Source of the DNA: Opitutus sp. GAS368
GTDB taxonomy: Bacteria > Verrucomicrobiota > Verrucomicrobiia > Opitutales > Opitutaceae
NCBI GenBank assembly: GCA_945903545.1
Contig: CAMDOO010000037.1
Span: 1 to 32,532 of the forward strand
Reading direction: 5' to 3'
DNA length: 32,532 bases
Shown: positions 22,278-30,015 of the stretch, piece by piece
How the letters are laid out: each line of letters begins with the position of its first letter
How positions within the stretch are numbered: position 1 is the first letter of the stretch
The notes under the pieces: model-generated
Seen by the model: only the letters and a program-made list of their open reading frames with translations
Told to the model about the DNA's origin: nothing
The model's database searches: none
Position numbers and translations under genes: made by a program

Positions 22278-24452
22278 CTAGGGGGTGTCGTAGACCTCGA
22301 CCAGCCCGATGCCGGAAGTACCGTTGAGGCCGGAAAGCTGGGCCGTGTACACTCCGGGCTGCAGCGTGACGAGCATGGCGGCATCCTTGGAATCCGTGGG
22401 GAGCGCGGCCAAGCCAACCGCGGCAAAGGCACTGGAAAGGAGCTGGCTGCCACCCCAATTGTCATTCGTCAGGATGCGCTGGCTGCTGGAATTATAGATC
22501 TCAAGCACGGGGTCCGCGATCGCCGTGCTGACCCCGGCCTGCAGGAGCGCCGGGCCGATGCCGCGGATGATCAATGTCTTGGGGCTCTCGCCGGCGACGA
22601 CCAGCCCCACGATCAACACACCGGATCCCGGTGTGATGGCACTGCGGACGGACAACGCATTCAAGCGGCCGGAGCCGCCCGGCGGATCGGAGTCATAGGC
22701 TTCCATCAGGGCAATGCCGCTGCTGCCCAGCGTGGTGACTTGGGCGGTATAGATGCCGGAATTGAACCGGGAGAGTAGCGCGGCATCGCGTGAGCCGATG
22801 ACGAGCGGGCCCAAGCCGACCGCACTGAAGGCGCTCAGCGTCGCAGGGGCCCCGTCCCAATTATCGTTGCTGTCGATCAACTGGCCGGAGCCGTTGAAAA
22901 TTCGCAGCACGGGATCGTCCAGGGCGTTGCCCACGCCCAGCAGCGTCAAACCCGGGCCGATGCCCCGCAGGACGAGGGACTTGGTGTTGTTGCCCGACAC
23001 CACCAGACCGGCGATGAGGGTCTGGTCCCCGGCCCCGGTCACGCTGCGGACGGAAAGGGCGCGCAGTCGTCCGGAGCCAAGGCTGACAAACGCCAGGTTG
23101 CTGCTGGCGACGCCAAGGTCGTTGCTGGCCTGCACCGAATACGCGCCGACGTCATTGGCCGTGACGCTGCTGAACGTCAGGGTCGACTGGGTGGCCCCGA
23201 CAATGGCCGTGCCGTTGCGGTACCATTGGTAGCGCAGCGGAGTGGCTCCGCTGGCGCCGACACTCAGGCTCACGCCGCCGCCGGGCGCCGCGTTTTGCGT
23301 GGCCGGCTGCGCGGCGATCGCAGGGAGGCCGGCGCCGGGAGCCGAGAGCACGAAGGCGTTGCTCGTCACCGGGCCGGAGGCGTTCCTGACCTCCGCGGTA
23401 TAGCTGCCGGTGTCCGCGGAGCTGAAGGAGGTGAGGGTGAGCTCGCTCCCGATCGCATCCGGAAGATAGGTGCCGTTCCGGGTCCAAAGGTAGGTCATGG
23501 GTCCGGTCCCGGTGGCCGTGACGCGCAGGGTAGTCGACTGGCCGAAGCCAATCGTGGTGTTTGCCGGCTGCTGGGTGATGACGGGCACGGCGGTAGACAG
23601 GTTGAGATTGAGGCGATGCACGGCCGCCGCGAACGCCTGGAGGTTCACGGCGCCGAAGGGGCCGTCCAGGACCCGCATCCGGCTTTCGAAGGTGGGACGA
23701 TAGAATCCGGTGGCGCGGAATTGGGAGCCTTCGTACATGCCCACGGTGGCGGGATTCGCCGGCCGCTCGCTGGGCACGGGGGTTGCCGGAAAGATGAAGT
23801 GCTTCCACGGCGAAGTCTCGCGCGTGGATTGCTGGGTGGAGTTGGGGTACTCCCGCGGCGGATAGATCGGTACCGCCTGGGCGTCGACATACTCGTCGCC
23901 CAGGAGGGCGAACGTGTGCCCCAGCTCGTGCAGCATGATGGCGAGCGCGCTGGGGTGGTTGGAAACCACAGCGATCGATCCGCCGGCGCCCCCATACTTC
24001 GTCGAGTTGACCAGCATGATCGCAAGGTCGTAGTCCGGGACAAACTGGCTGAGCAGGGTCAACGCCCGGTTGCGTCCCGCGTTGGTGCCAAACGCGAGCA
24101 ACCGGTCGATGCCCGAGACATTGAACGTGGTGCTGAAGTAGGTGTCGCGGGTGATGTTGTTCACCGGGTCGTCGGTCCCGGATTCGGCGCTGGGGGCAAA
24201 GATCGCAAACGCGTTGATGGAGGTACTGAAGCGGTTCCACGACTCGTCGTTCAGCATCCCGGCCAGCAGGGTGCCGGCATCGGTGTTGAATTTGGCGGCC
24301 TCGGCCGCGGTGTAACCGTCGCCCAGTAAGGCGATGTTGATCCGGTTGGCCCGCGGGCCGGTGTCGCGCAGCTGGGTGACGCTCTGCGCCCCGAGGTGCG
24401 CCGCGGATCCGCCCAGCAGGATGAGCAGCAGCTTGAAGACCGTTAATCTCAT
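22278..24452 (-). CDS. Secreted M64-type metallopeptidase with Ig-like and NDNWGG repeats
   Basis: The 724-residue exported protein has a signal peptide at residues 1-22 (ending AHLGAQ). The peptidase domain (about 25-285) has RINIALLGDGYTAAE near the start and the zinc motif LHELGHTFALLGDEY (HELGH at 175-179, catalytic Glu176), as in the IgA-peptidase M64 family. Two Ig-like domains follow (about 293-372 and 378-460, each with a Y-x-W-x-R-N-G and a D-x-G-x-Y motif), then two NDNWGG-type repeats of about 127 residues (463-590, 597-724). The substrate is unknown; the C-terminal modules suggest surface or matrix attachment. Its ATG overlaps the stop of the frameshifted gene upstream (ATGA). Confidence 0.88.
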   Translation of the reverse strand: MRLTVFKLLLILLGGSAAHLGAQSVTQLRDTGPRANRINIALLGDGYTAAEAAKFNTDAGTLLAGMLNDESWNRFSTSINAFAIFAPSAESGTDDPVNNITRDTYFSTTFNVSGIDRLLAFGTNAGRNRALTLLSQFVPDYDLAIMLVNSTKYGGAGGSIAVVSNHPSALAIMLHELGHTFALLGDEYVDAQAVPIYPPREYPNSTQQSTRETSPWKHFIFPATPVPSERPANPATVGMYEGSQFRATGFYRPTFESRMRVLDGPFGAVNLQAFAAAVHRLNLNLSTAVPVITQQPANTTIGFGQSTTLRVTATGTGPMTYLWTRNGTYLPDAIGSELTLTSFSSADTGSYTAEVRNASGPVTSNAFVLSAPGAGLPAIAAQPATQNAAPGGGVSLSVGASGATPLRYQWYRNGTAIVGATQSTLTFSSVTANDVGAYSVQASNDLGVASSNLAFVSLGSGRLRALSVRSVTGAGDQTLIAGLVVSGNNTKSLVLRGIGPGLTLLGVGNALDDPVLRIFNGSGQLIDSNDNWDGAPATLSAFSAVGLGPLVIGSRDAALLSRFNSGIYTAQVTTLGSSGIALMEAYDSDPPGGSGRLNALSVRSAITPGSGVLIVGLVVAGESPKTLIIRGIGPALLQAGVSTAIADPVLEIYNSSSQRILTNDNWGGSQLLSSAFAAVGLAALPTDSKDAAMLVTLQPGVYTAQLSGLNGTSGIGLVEVYDTP

Positions 24453-25038
24453 GGCAGGATGTGTGATCCCAGCGCGCGCCGCACGGCGTTCCCCGCGGCA
24501 TCGGGCAGGACTTCGGTGAAGACGATGCGCGAGGCGGGCAGATCGTCGGGCAGGCGCAGCAGGAACGATCCCTCGGGCAGGCTCAGGGCCACCGGGACGA
24601 GGCGTCCGGGCCGGGTGGCGTCCTCCACTTCCGTCTGCAGCCAGAGCGGGTGATCGAGGGATCCCGCGTAGACCCGCTCACCGGTGGCGGAGAAGACCTC
24701 GAATTCGAGCCGCGGGCGGTGATCGAGACCGGTGGCGCCTTGATCCGGCCGGTCGCTCGGGTCGTGGTTTTCAGCCGGGGGCCGGTCGCGTCGAAGTCAA
24801 AGAGGTGGGCGCGCAGCCGGAACGCGGGTTCGCCGTTGCCGGTCCCGGTGATGGCCGGTGCGGCAGCGGGCGCCGGGCTGGATGCAGGCAAGGCCGGCTC
24901 GTTGGTCGCGGCTCGCACCGGCGCGGGCGATTGGCCGGCCGGGGTGGTGGAGTCGCAGCCGCGCGGCGCGACGAACGTGAGCAACCCGAGGAGCAGGAAC
25001 AGCAGCGCGCCCAGCGATTGTTTGCCCCGGCGCTTCAT
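24449..25038 (-). pseudogene. Exported/membrane protein with a frameshift at a G5/C5 run
   Basis: The N-terminal part (25038 to about 24780) has a hydrophobic segment (residues 9-24), a Pro/Ala-rich linker and RLRAHLFDFDATGP. The C-terminal part in the -1 frame is clearly coding: it reads RLEFEVFSATGERVYAG, VPVALSLPEGSFLLRL and SRIVFTEVLPDAAGNAV, ending at a TGA that overlaps the M64 ATG. The -1 frame is blocked by a stop just upstream of the junction, so the two halves meet at 24777-24781, a run of five G (C on the coding strand). One more base there would restore a single protein of about 195 residues. It could be a real mutation, a sequencing error, phase variation or programmed slippage. 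The function is unknown; its place suggests a partner of the peptidase. Confidence 0.7.
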
Positions 25039-25041
25039 CGC

Positions 25042-25434
25042 TCAACCCGCCCGCAGCTGGATGATCTTGATGCCGGCGCAGCCGGGGAGCTTCTTGACCC
25101 GCTCCAAGAGGGTAGCGCGGTGGAAGAAGAGCTCGTTCCGGACCACCGCGTGGGCCGCGAGGACCACCAGCTTGCGGCCATCCTGCTCCAAGCGGGCGGC
25201 ATGGGAGTAGGAGGCGTTGGCCGCGCCGACCAGTTCGACCCAGTGGTCCCGGATGGTCTGTTCGGCGGAGTCGCGGCCGATCTGGTACTTGCCGAGGAGT
25301 TCGTCGAGCACCCCGGCCATGCCGACCGTGGGCCGGAGCTTTTGGTAGCGAGGGGTTTCCGGCGGGATATTGCGCAGGTCACCGATCAGTTCCTCGGCGG
25401 TCCGGCTGAAATGATGGGGTTCCTTGGGGGGCAT
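25042..25434 (-). CDS. dciA: DUF721/DciA-like protein
   Basis: The 130-residue protein starts at ATG 25434 (MPPKEPHHF). VLDELLGKYQIG followed by IRDHWVELVGAANASYSHA, then KLVVLAAHAVVRNELFFHRATLLERV, and a closing KIIQLRAG give the DUF721 pattern (helix, 'W-x-x-x-V-G', then strand-helix 'V-x-x-x-x-x-N-E-L'). DciA proteins help load the replicative helicase DnaB where DnaC is absent. The N-terminus is longer than the minimal domain. It is followed 3 nt later by the frameshifted gene, so they are probably cotranscribed. The frame is open 10 codons further upstream, but that includes repeat-adjacent sequence. Confidence 0.75.
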   Translation of the reverse strand: MPPKEPHHFSRTAEELIGDLRNIPPETPRYQKLRPTVGMAGVLDELLGKYQIGRDSAEQTIRDHWVELVGAANASYSHAARLEQDGRKLVVLAAHAVVRNELFFHRATLLERVKKLPGCAGIKIIQLRAG

Positions 25435-25456
25435 CGGGATCAAGCCACGGAAGGAT

Positions 25457-25570
25457 GGCCGCAAAAAGGCGCAAAAAGAGCCATGGGCTTCGCGAGAAGG
25501 ACTTCCGCGCGCCTATGGGCGCAATGGAGACCTGTCCGCAGCCCCGAACCCTTCGTGCCTTTTCGTGGCC
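25457..25570 (+). repeat. Dispersed intergenic element, copy B
   Basis: It begins GGCCGCAAAAAGGCGCAAAA (25457), has the core CGCCTATGGGCGCAATGG (25510-25527) and ends CTTCGTGCCTTTTCGTGGCC (25551-25570). It is the same plan as copies A (7610) and C (29630). It fills most of the gap between the glycosyltransferase end and the DciA-like start. Confidence 0.75.
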
Positions 25571-25588
25571 CAAATTCGATTGGGGTCC

Positions 25589-26374
25589 TCATGGCTTGGG
25601 GTCGCGCTGGTTTTCCAATTCGTACAGCCGGCTGTAGCGCACCAAGGCCCCGAAAGCCGTGGCCCAGGCAATGTAGAGGCCGGGGTAGCCGTCGAGAAAG
25701 CCGAGACGGAGCACATAGGCGCGGAAAAAACGCCAGGCGGGGCGCAGGATCGCGGCTCCCGCCGAGAAGCGCCCGCCCTTCGCCTGCTGCTGCTGCAGGA
25801 AGAGGTCGGCGAACGGGTTGATCTTCGCGACATGGCTCGAGAGCGTCGGGAAAGAAAAATGGTGCAGGTCGCCGCGGAGGGTCGCGATCGGTCCGTCACA
25901 CTCGAGCTTCTCGTGGACAAAGGCGTCACCGCCCCAGCGCGCGCGGTCGCGGCGGAAGAGGCGCAGGCTGAGATCGGGGTACCAGTCGCCGTGGGTGATC
26001 CAGCGGTCAATGAACCAGACCTTGCGCGGGAAACGCGCTGCGGCGAAGCGTTCGTGGTCGCCGGCGAAGAAACGGAGGAGGTCGGACTTGAGCGCCGGCG
26101 AAACCTCCTCATCGGCATCGAGCGAGAGCACCCAGGGTTGGGTCGCGAGGGCCGCGGCGGCGTTTTTGCTGTCGCGGAATCCCTGCCAGGGGAGGAGGTG
26201 CACGGCGGCGCCGGATTTCTTGGCGACCGCCTCGCTGCCATCGGTGGTGTCGTTCAGCACCACCACGATCTCCGTCACCCAGCCCTGCACGCTCGCGAGG
26301 CAACGCGGGAGGTTTTTCTCCTCGTTCCGGGCGATGATCACGACGGAAAGGGGGATGGCGGTATTGGAACTCAC
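25589..26374 (-). CDS. Family 2 glycosyltransferase, WaaE/KdtX-like
   Basis: The 261-residue GT-A enzyme likely adds a sugar to the LPS core. It starts PLSVVIIARNEEKNL and has EIVVVLNDTTDGS, WQGFRDSKNAAAA, and the metal-binding D-x-D in LSLDADEEVS (Asp86 and Asp88). Later blocks GDWYPDLSLRLFRR and HEKLECDG are typical of the WaaE/KdtX group. There is no signal peptide. The start is taken as GTG 26374, directly ahead of the conserved first strand. ATG 26443 is possible, but its extra 23 residues are Pro/Arg-rich and abut an inverted-repeat element. It is the last gene of the leftward glycosyltransferase group; the acceptor is unknown. Confidence 0.85.
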   Translation of the reverse strand: MSSNTAIPLSVVIIARNEEKNLPRCLASVQGWVTEIVVVLNDTTDGSEAVAKKSGAAVHLLPWQGFRDSKNAAAALATQPWVLSLDADEEVSPALKSDLLRFFAGDHERFAAARFPRKVWFIDRWITHGDWYPDLSLRLFRRDRARWGGDAFVHEKLECDGPIATLRGDLHHFSFPTLSSHVAKINPFADLFLQQQQAKGGRFSAGAAILRPAWRFFRAYVLRLGFLDGYPGLYIAWATAFGALVRYSRLYELENQRDPKP

Positions 26375-26445
26375 GGGGACGGCCCGACGTTGTTGACGAG
26401 ATTCGCCGTGGCGTAAAGGCGGGGTTGGGGAGGTCAGGTTCATCC

Positions 26446-26579
26446 AAGGTAGGGGCCGACGTCCCGGCGGCCCGGGTTTGAAAGGTAGGGGCGCGTGTCC
26501 CCACGTGCCCTCCGGAAGGACGGCTGGGGACAGTCGTCCCAACCCCAATCCGGCCCGCCGGGACGTCGGGCCCTACCTT
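26446..26579. repeat. Inverted-repeat element between two glycosyltransferase genes
   Basis: A 28-nt arm AAGGTAGGGGCCGACGTCCC... (26446-26473) is repeated in inverted orientation at 26552-26579 with two mismatches. Inside are further GGTAGGGGCGCG and GGGGACA stretches. The right arm contains the stop codon of the neighbouring glycosyltransferase (TAG at 26573-26575). Confidence 0.75.
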
Positions 26580-27499
26580 TTCCCGAGCAGCGAGCGTGGA
26601 ATCTGGTAAAGATAACCGCAGGACCGCCACGCCCGCACCAACGCCTTGCGGGCCTCGCCGCCGCGGCCGATGACGGCGTTCAACCCGGCGGCCAGCGTAA
26701 AACCGGTGGCCTTGAGCAGGTTTCCGGGCAGCCGCGACAGCAGATAGCCGGCGGCGGCGCCTTCGCTCACCCGGTCGATCACACGTGAGCGCGCCGAGTC
26801 GAAGGCGTGCCGACGCACATAGGCGAACGTCGTGCGCCCGGCGGGCATCTGGTGCTGCACCACCGCGGCCGGCGCGAACCAGATCTCCCGGCCGGCGGCG
26901 CGCAGTTTCCGCGTGAGCACGTTCTCGTCGCTGCTGAATTGCTTGCCGCTCTCGCGGGTGACGGCGGTGTCGAACAGGCCGATGCCCACCAGCGCCTCGC
27001 GCCGAAACGCGAGGTTGGCACTCATGGGCACTTGCCCGTCCCGCGTCGGCCCCGCGTCGGGACGCAGCGCCTGCGGGCCGTGGAAGCCGCGCACCCAGTC
27101 GGGACATCCCTCGGGAAAAACCGGCACGACCTCGCCGCCGACCGAGGCGATGCGGCCCGCGGTGTCGGCGACAAACGGCGCCACCATCTCGCGGAGCCAG
27201 TCCGGCCGGACGAGGATGTCATCGTCGCCAAAGACGAGGATCTCGCCGGTGCTCTCGTTCACCCCGCGGTTGCGGGCGAAGTTGGCGCCCTGACGAGTCT
27301 CGAGGACATGCCGCGGGGCCTTTTTGGCGGCGGCGAACTCCGCGACCACCGCCTTGGTCTCGTCGGGCGAGTTGTTGTCCACGACCACGATCTCGAAGCA
27401 ATCCGCCGGGTAATCCTGTGTGACCAGAGTCAAGAGCGTCTCGCGCAGCCACCGTGCCCGCCGGTAGGTCGGGATGATGATGGAGACGGTGGGGGGCAT
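26573..27499 (-). CDS. Family 2 glycosyltransferase
   Basis: The 308-residue GT-A fold enzyme starts MPPTVSIIIPTYRRARWL and has FEIVVVDNNSPDE, RQGANFARNRGV and the metal motif FGDDDILVRPDW (Asp92-94). ANLAFRREALVGIGLFD and SSDENVLTRKLRAAG are acceptor-side motifs of rhamnosyl/galactosyl-type GT2 enzymes. A C-terminal amphipathic or membrane-associated helical part follows (about 240-300). ATG 27499 was chosen over the open frame to 27583 because the family begins at 'VSIIIPTY'. It ends within the inverted-repeat element at 26446-26579. The sugar donor is not determinable. Confidence 0.85.
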   Translation of the reverse strand: MPPTVSIIIPTYRRARWLRETLLTLVTQDYPADCFEIVVVDNNSPDETKAVVAEFAAAKKAPRHVLETRQGANFARNRGVNESTGEILVFGDDDILVRPDWLREMVAPFVADTAGRIASVGGEVVPVFPEGCPDWVRGFHGPQALRPDAGPTRDGQVPMSANLAFRREALVGIGLFDTAVTRESGKQFSSDENVLTRKLRAAGREIWFAPAAVVQHQMPAGRTTFAYVRRHAFDSARSRVIDRVSEGAAAGYLLSRLPGNLLKATGFTLAAGLNAVIGRGGEARKALVRAWRSCGYLYQIPRSLLGKR

Positions 27500-27572
27500 G
27501 GCGCCGGTTGAGGTTTTAAGGGGAAGGCTGAAGGGTGGATCCGGTAACGCGAGGAAAGGGGATTTCCGGCTC

Positions 27573-28478
27573 TTAAACTTCAACTTTCAACTTCGACTGG
27601 CGCGCCACGATCTGCAGGACGCGCCATACCCAGCCGCTTGGCAGGAAACTCAACGGGATGCGCCGGAAGCGCAGCGTGCGCGCCAAGATGGCGGGCTTTT
27701 CCGGAAACCGCCGGGAGTACGCGCGCGCATCGCGACCACTGTAGAACCGCGCGAGCCAGAGGGCCAGCGACCGCCGGCCGAGCTGGTCGATCGCCACCTG
27801 GCGGCGCAGCAGGTGGACCTGGCGGAGCATGTTTGGCCAAGTGCGCGCGGTCCATTGCTCGGGATTGCGGCGATAGAAGGCGGCGACACAACGCACGACA
27901 TCCACGGCACCGGCGCAGTTGAGGCGGTACCAGAACTCGTAGTCGGCGAGCGGGCCGTGGCGGACATCGAACCCGCCAAGGCGCAGGGCCAGCTCGCGCG
28001 GGAACAGCACCCCGGGAAACGGCGTGAACGAGCTCTTGATGAAATGGACCGGCAGGTAGGGGCGGACCGTGGTGAGATCCGCGGGCCTCGACAGTGGGGG
28101 GGGCGTCTCGCCCTGGACGACCCGCGTGCAGACCGCGGCGAGGCCGTCGCGCAGGCGCGGCACCACGGCGTCGAGGTACCACGGGTAAAGGGTGTCGTCC
28201 TCGTGCAGCACCATCATCCATTTGCCCCGGGCCTGGCGGATGCACTCGTTCCAATTCGCGACGGGTCCGCGCCGCGGTTCGTTGCGGATGTAGCGGAAGC
28301 GGTCTGCGGGGTATTTTGCCACGGCCGCCGCGGTGGAGGGGAGACCGCCGTCGTCGCAGACCACCACCTCGTAGTCCGCGCCGGTCGTCTGCGCGGCGAT
28401 GCTGGCGAGGGTCTCGGCGAGCATCTCCGGCCGGTTGTAGGCGGGGATGCCGAAGGTGATCAGGGGTTCGCCGGGCAT
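27573..28478 (-). CDS. Family 2 glycosyltransferase
   Basis: The 301-residue cytosolic GT-A enzyme starts PLITFGIPAYNRPEML and has YEVVVCDDGG, GPVANWNECIRQARGKW and the metal-binding LHEDDTLYP (Glu93-Asp94-Asp95). GGFDVRHGPLADYEFWYRL is the acceptor-site motif with the likely catalytic Asp, and VVRCVAAFYRRNPEQWT follows. A basic C-terminal region (ARTLRFRRIPLSFLPSG) may touch the membrane. It lies between the heptosyltransferase and the second GT2 gene, separated from each by short gaps with repeat sequence. Probably involved in LPS or other surface glycan assembly; the specific sugar is unknown. Confidence 0.85.
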   Translation of the reverse strand: MPGEPLITFGIPAYNRPEMLAETLASIAAQTTGADYEVVVCDDGGLPSTAAAVAKYPADRFRYIRNEPRRGPVANWNECIRQARGKWMMVLHEDDTLYPWYLDAVVPRLRDGLAAVCTRVVQGETPPPLSRPADLTTVRPYLPVHFIKSSFTPFPGVLFPRELALRLGGFDVRHGPLADYEFWYRLNCAGAVDVVRCVAAFYRRNPEQWTARTWPNMLRQVHLLRRQVAIDQLGRRSLALWLARFYSGRDARAYSRRFPEKPAILARTLRFRRIPLSFLPSGWVWRVLQIVARQSKLKVEV

Positions 28479-28491
28479 CGCACGATCATGG

Positions 28492-28594
28492 TTTCACACA
28501 GAGACACAGAGGGCACGGAGGAAGGGAATGACGAATTCCGAATGAAATCGATCGGTGGTTTGGGTCTCTGTGTTCTCAGCGTCTCTGCGTGCCA
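28492..28594. repeat. CACAGAGACACAGAGG-type repeat pair
   Basis: TTTCACACAGAGACACAGAG (28492-28511) continues to GGGCACGGAG, and an inverted partner TCTCTGTGTTCTCAGCGTCT (28565 onward) ends GCGTGCCA at 28594. The arms are imperfect inverted copies. The right arm supplies the last codons and stop of the heptosyltransferase gene. Confidence 0.65.
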
Positions 28595-29616
28595 CCATTC
28601 TGGGTGCCTTGCAGTTTTTCCCGCACGGCCACGACCACGCGGTCGACCGTGATGTTGCGCACGCAGAAGTTCCGGTACGAGTCGCCCGGCACGCACTGGT
28701 TCGCCGCGACACACGCCGTGCAGGGGAGGGGGGGCTGGAGCAGCGTGTGACCGGCGCCGACGGGCGCGAACGGCACGGGATTCTGCGAGCCGAAGAGCGC
28801 GACGACGGGGGTGCCGACGGCGGCGGCGACGTGCATCGGGCCACTGTCGTGGCAGAGCATGAGGTCGAACTGGGCGGCCAGCGCGGCGAACTGCGGCAGG
28901 CCGAGGGCGGCGTTGATCGTGACGACATGCGACTTGGCGGCCGCCTTGATGCGCGCCACGGCGTCCTGCTCGCCGGGTCCGGCGATGACAAACACCTGGG
29001 CATTGAGCTCGTCCTGCACGCGGTCGCAGACCTGCGCGAAGTTTTCCGCCGGCCACATCCGGAAGGCGCTGCGGCTGCCGGGATGGAGCAGGATGCGCCG
29101 GCCGCCGCCGCGGATGAGCTGGCGCGCCGAGGCGACATCGGCCTCGCGGGGCACGAGGCGCACCTCGCGGCTGGTGATCGGCACGCCCGCGGGGGCGAGG
29201 GCGGAGAGGTAGTACTCGATGATCGAGCGGTGCTCGTGTTTTGCCGGATCGGACTGCACGGCCGCGGTGTAGACCCAGGGCCAGGCGTGCCGCACGTACC
29301 AGAGCGCAACGCGAACCGGCGCGCCCGTGAGGCGGGTGATGAGGGCGGTGCGCTCGGTGTTGTCGAGGTCGAGCACGTGGGTGTAGCGCCCGCGGCGCAG
29401 CCGGCGGATGAAGCCGGCCCATTCGCCCAATCCCCGCGGGAGCACGAGGGTCTCGTTCACATCGGGATTGAGCGCGAGCAGCGGGGCGAAGGCCGGCTCG
29501 GCCACCGCGTCGATCCGGGCGTCGGGCCAGTGCAGCCGCAGGTTCCGGAACACCGGCCCGAGCAGGACGATGTCGCCGAGATACCGGCGGCGGATGACGA
29601 GGACGCGCTGGCTCAT
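28576..29616 (-). CDS. GT9 heptosyltransferase-like protein
   Basis: The 346-residue enzyme resembles ADP-heptose:LPS heptosyltransferases. It starts MSQRVLVIRRRYLGDIVLLGP and has ILLHPGSRSAFRMWPAENFA, and the donor-site block CHDSGPMHVAAAVGTPVVALFG. A Cys-rich segment near the end (LPCTACVAANQC, then a further Cys) is typical of the family. The end, GTQNGGTQRR, is encoded by a dispersed repeat and is not family-like. ATG 29616 was chosen because the open frame upstream (to 29721) is repeat sequence. It heads the leftward glycosyltransferase group, consistent with inner-core LPS assembly. Confidence 0.88.
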   Translation of the reverse strand: MSQRVLVIRRRYLGDIVLLGPVFRNLRLHWPDARIDAVAEPAFAPLLALNPDVNETLVLPRGLGEWAGFIRRLRRGRYTHVLDLDNTERTALITRLTGAPVRVALWYVRHAWPWVYTAAVQSDPAKHEHRSIIEYYLSALAPAGVPITSREVRLVPREADVASARQLIRGGGRRILLHPGSRSAFRMWPAENFAQVCDRVQDELNAQVFVIAGPGEQDAVARIKAAAKSHVVTINAALGLPQFAALAAQFDLMLCHDSGPMHVAAAVGTPVVALFGSQNPVPFAPVGAGHTLLQPPLPCTACVAANQCVPGDSYRNFCVRNITVDRVVVAVREKLQGTQNGGTQRR

Positions 29617-29629
29617 GAGCAAGAAACCG

Positions 29630-29797
29630 GGTTGGCCGCAAAAAGGCGCAGAAGGCGCAAAACGATCCCGGGCATGATTGGCCACGAGAAATACGAAGAT
29701 TTCCTTGGCTGCGGCTGACACTGCATTGCGCCGATAGGCGCGCGAAAATCAACGTCGCGAAGCCAGCGTCTCTTTTTGTGCCTTTTTGCGGCCAACC
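29630..29797 (-). repeat. Dispersed intergenic element, copy C (inverted)
   Basis: The ends GGTTGGCCGCAAAAAGGCGC (29630-29649) and TGTGCCTTTTTGCGGCCAAC (29777-29796) are near-perfect inverted repeats of 21 bp with one mismatch. The core CATTGCGCCGATAGGCG (29724-29740) is the reverse complement of the core in copies A and B. It lies in the divergent gap between the heptosyltransferase and methyltransferase genes (29617-30015), which holds no gene. Confidence 0.8.
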
Positions 29798-29824
29798 TTC
29801 CGTGGGTTCGGGTTTCTTCCGAAC

Positions 29825-29909
29825 CTCCGCGCTCTCTGCGTCTCTGCGTGAAACCGGTTTGAAAATGATCATCCGGAGTTTGGCACGCAGAGACGCAGAG
29901 GGCGCGGAG
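29825..29909. repeat. Inverted repeat of GCAGAGACGCAGAGG type
   Basis: A 26-bp arm (CTCCGCGCTCTCTGCGTCTC... 29825-29850) faces its inverted copy (29884-29909) with one mismatch and a 33-nt spacer. It would form a very stable hairpin. Related sequence occurs at 28492-28594, 30763-30795 and near 7774. Confidence 0.8.
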
Positions 29910-29955
29910 CCTGAGGATTTGGGGAAGCAAGGCGGGGCCAGTGTTTTCCCTGCGC

Positions 29956-29994
29956 GGAACCGGTCAAGGTGGTTCCGGCTTGGCGGCAAGCCGG
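29956..29994 (+). other. Two overlapping hairpins ahead of the methyltransferase gene
   Basis: GGAACC/GGTTCC (29956-29961 and 29971-29976) and CCGGCTTG/CAAGCCGG (29975-29982 and 29987-29994, GCGG loop) share bases 29975-29976, so they are mutually exclusive. They lie 21 nt before ATG 30016. This could be leader structure, or another short dispersed repeat. Confidence 0.35.
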
Positions 29995-30015
29995 CAGACC
30001 CGCACGTTTGCGCGC

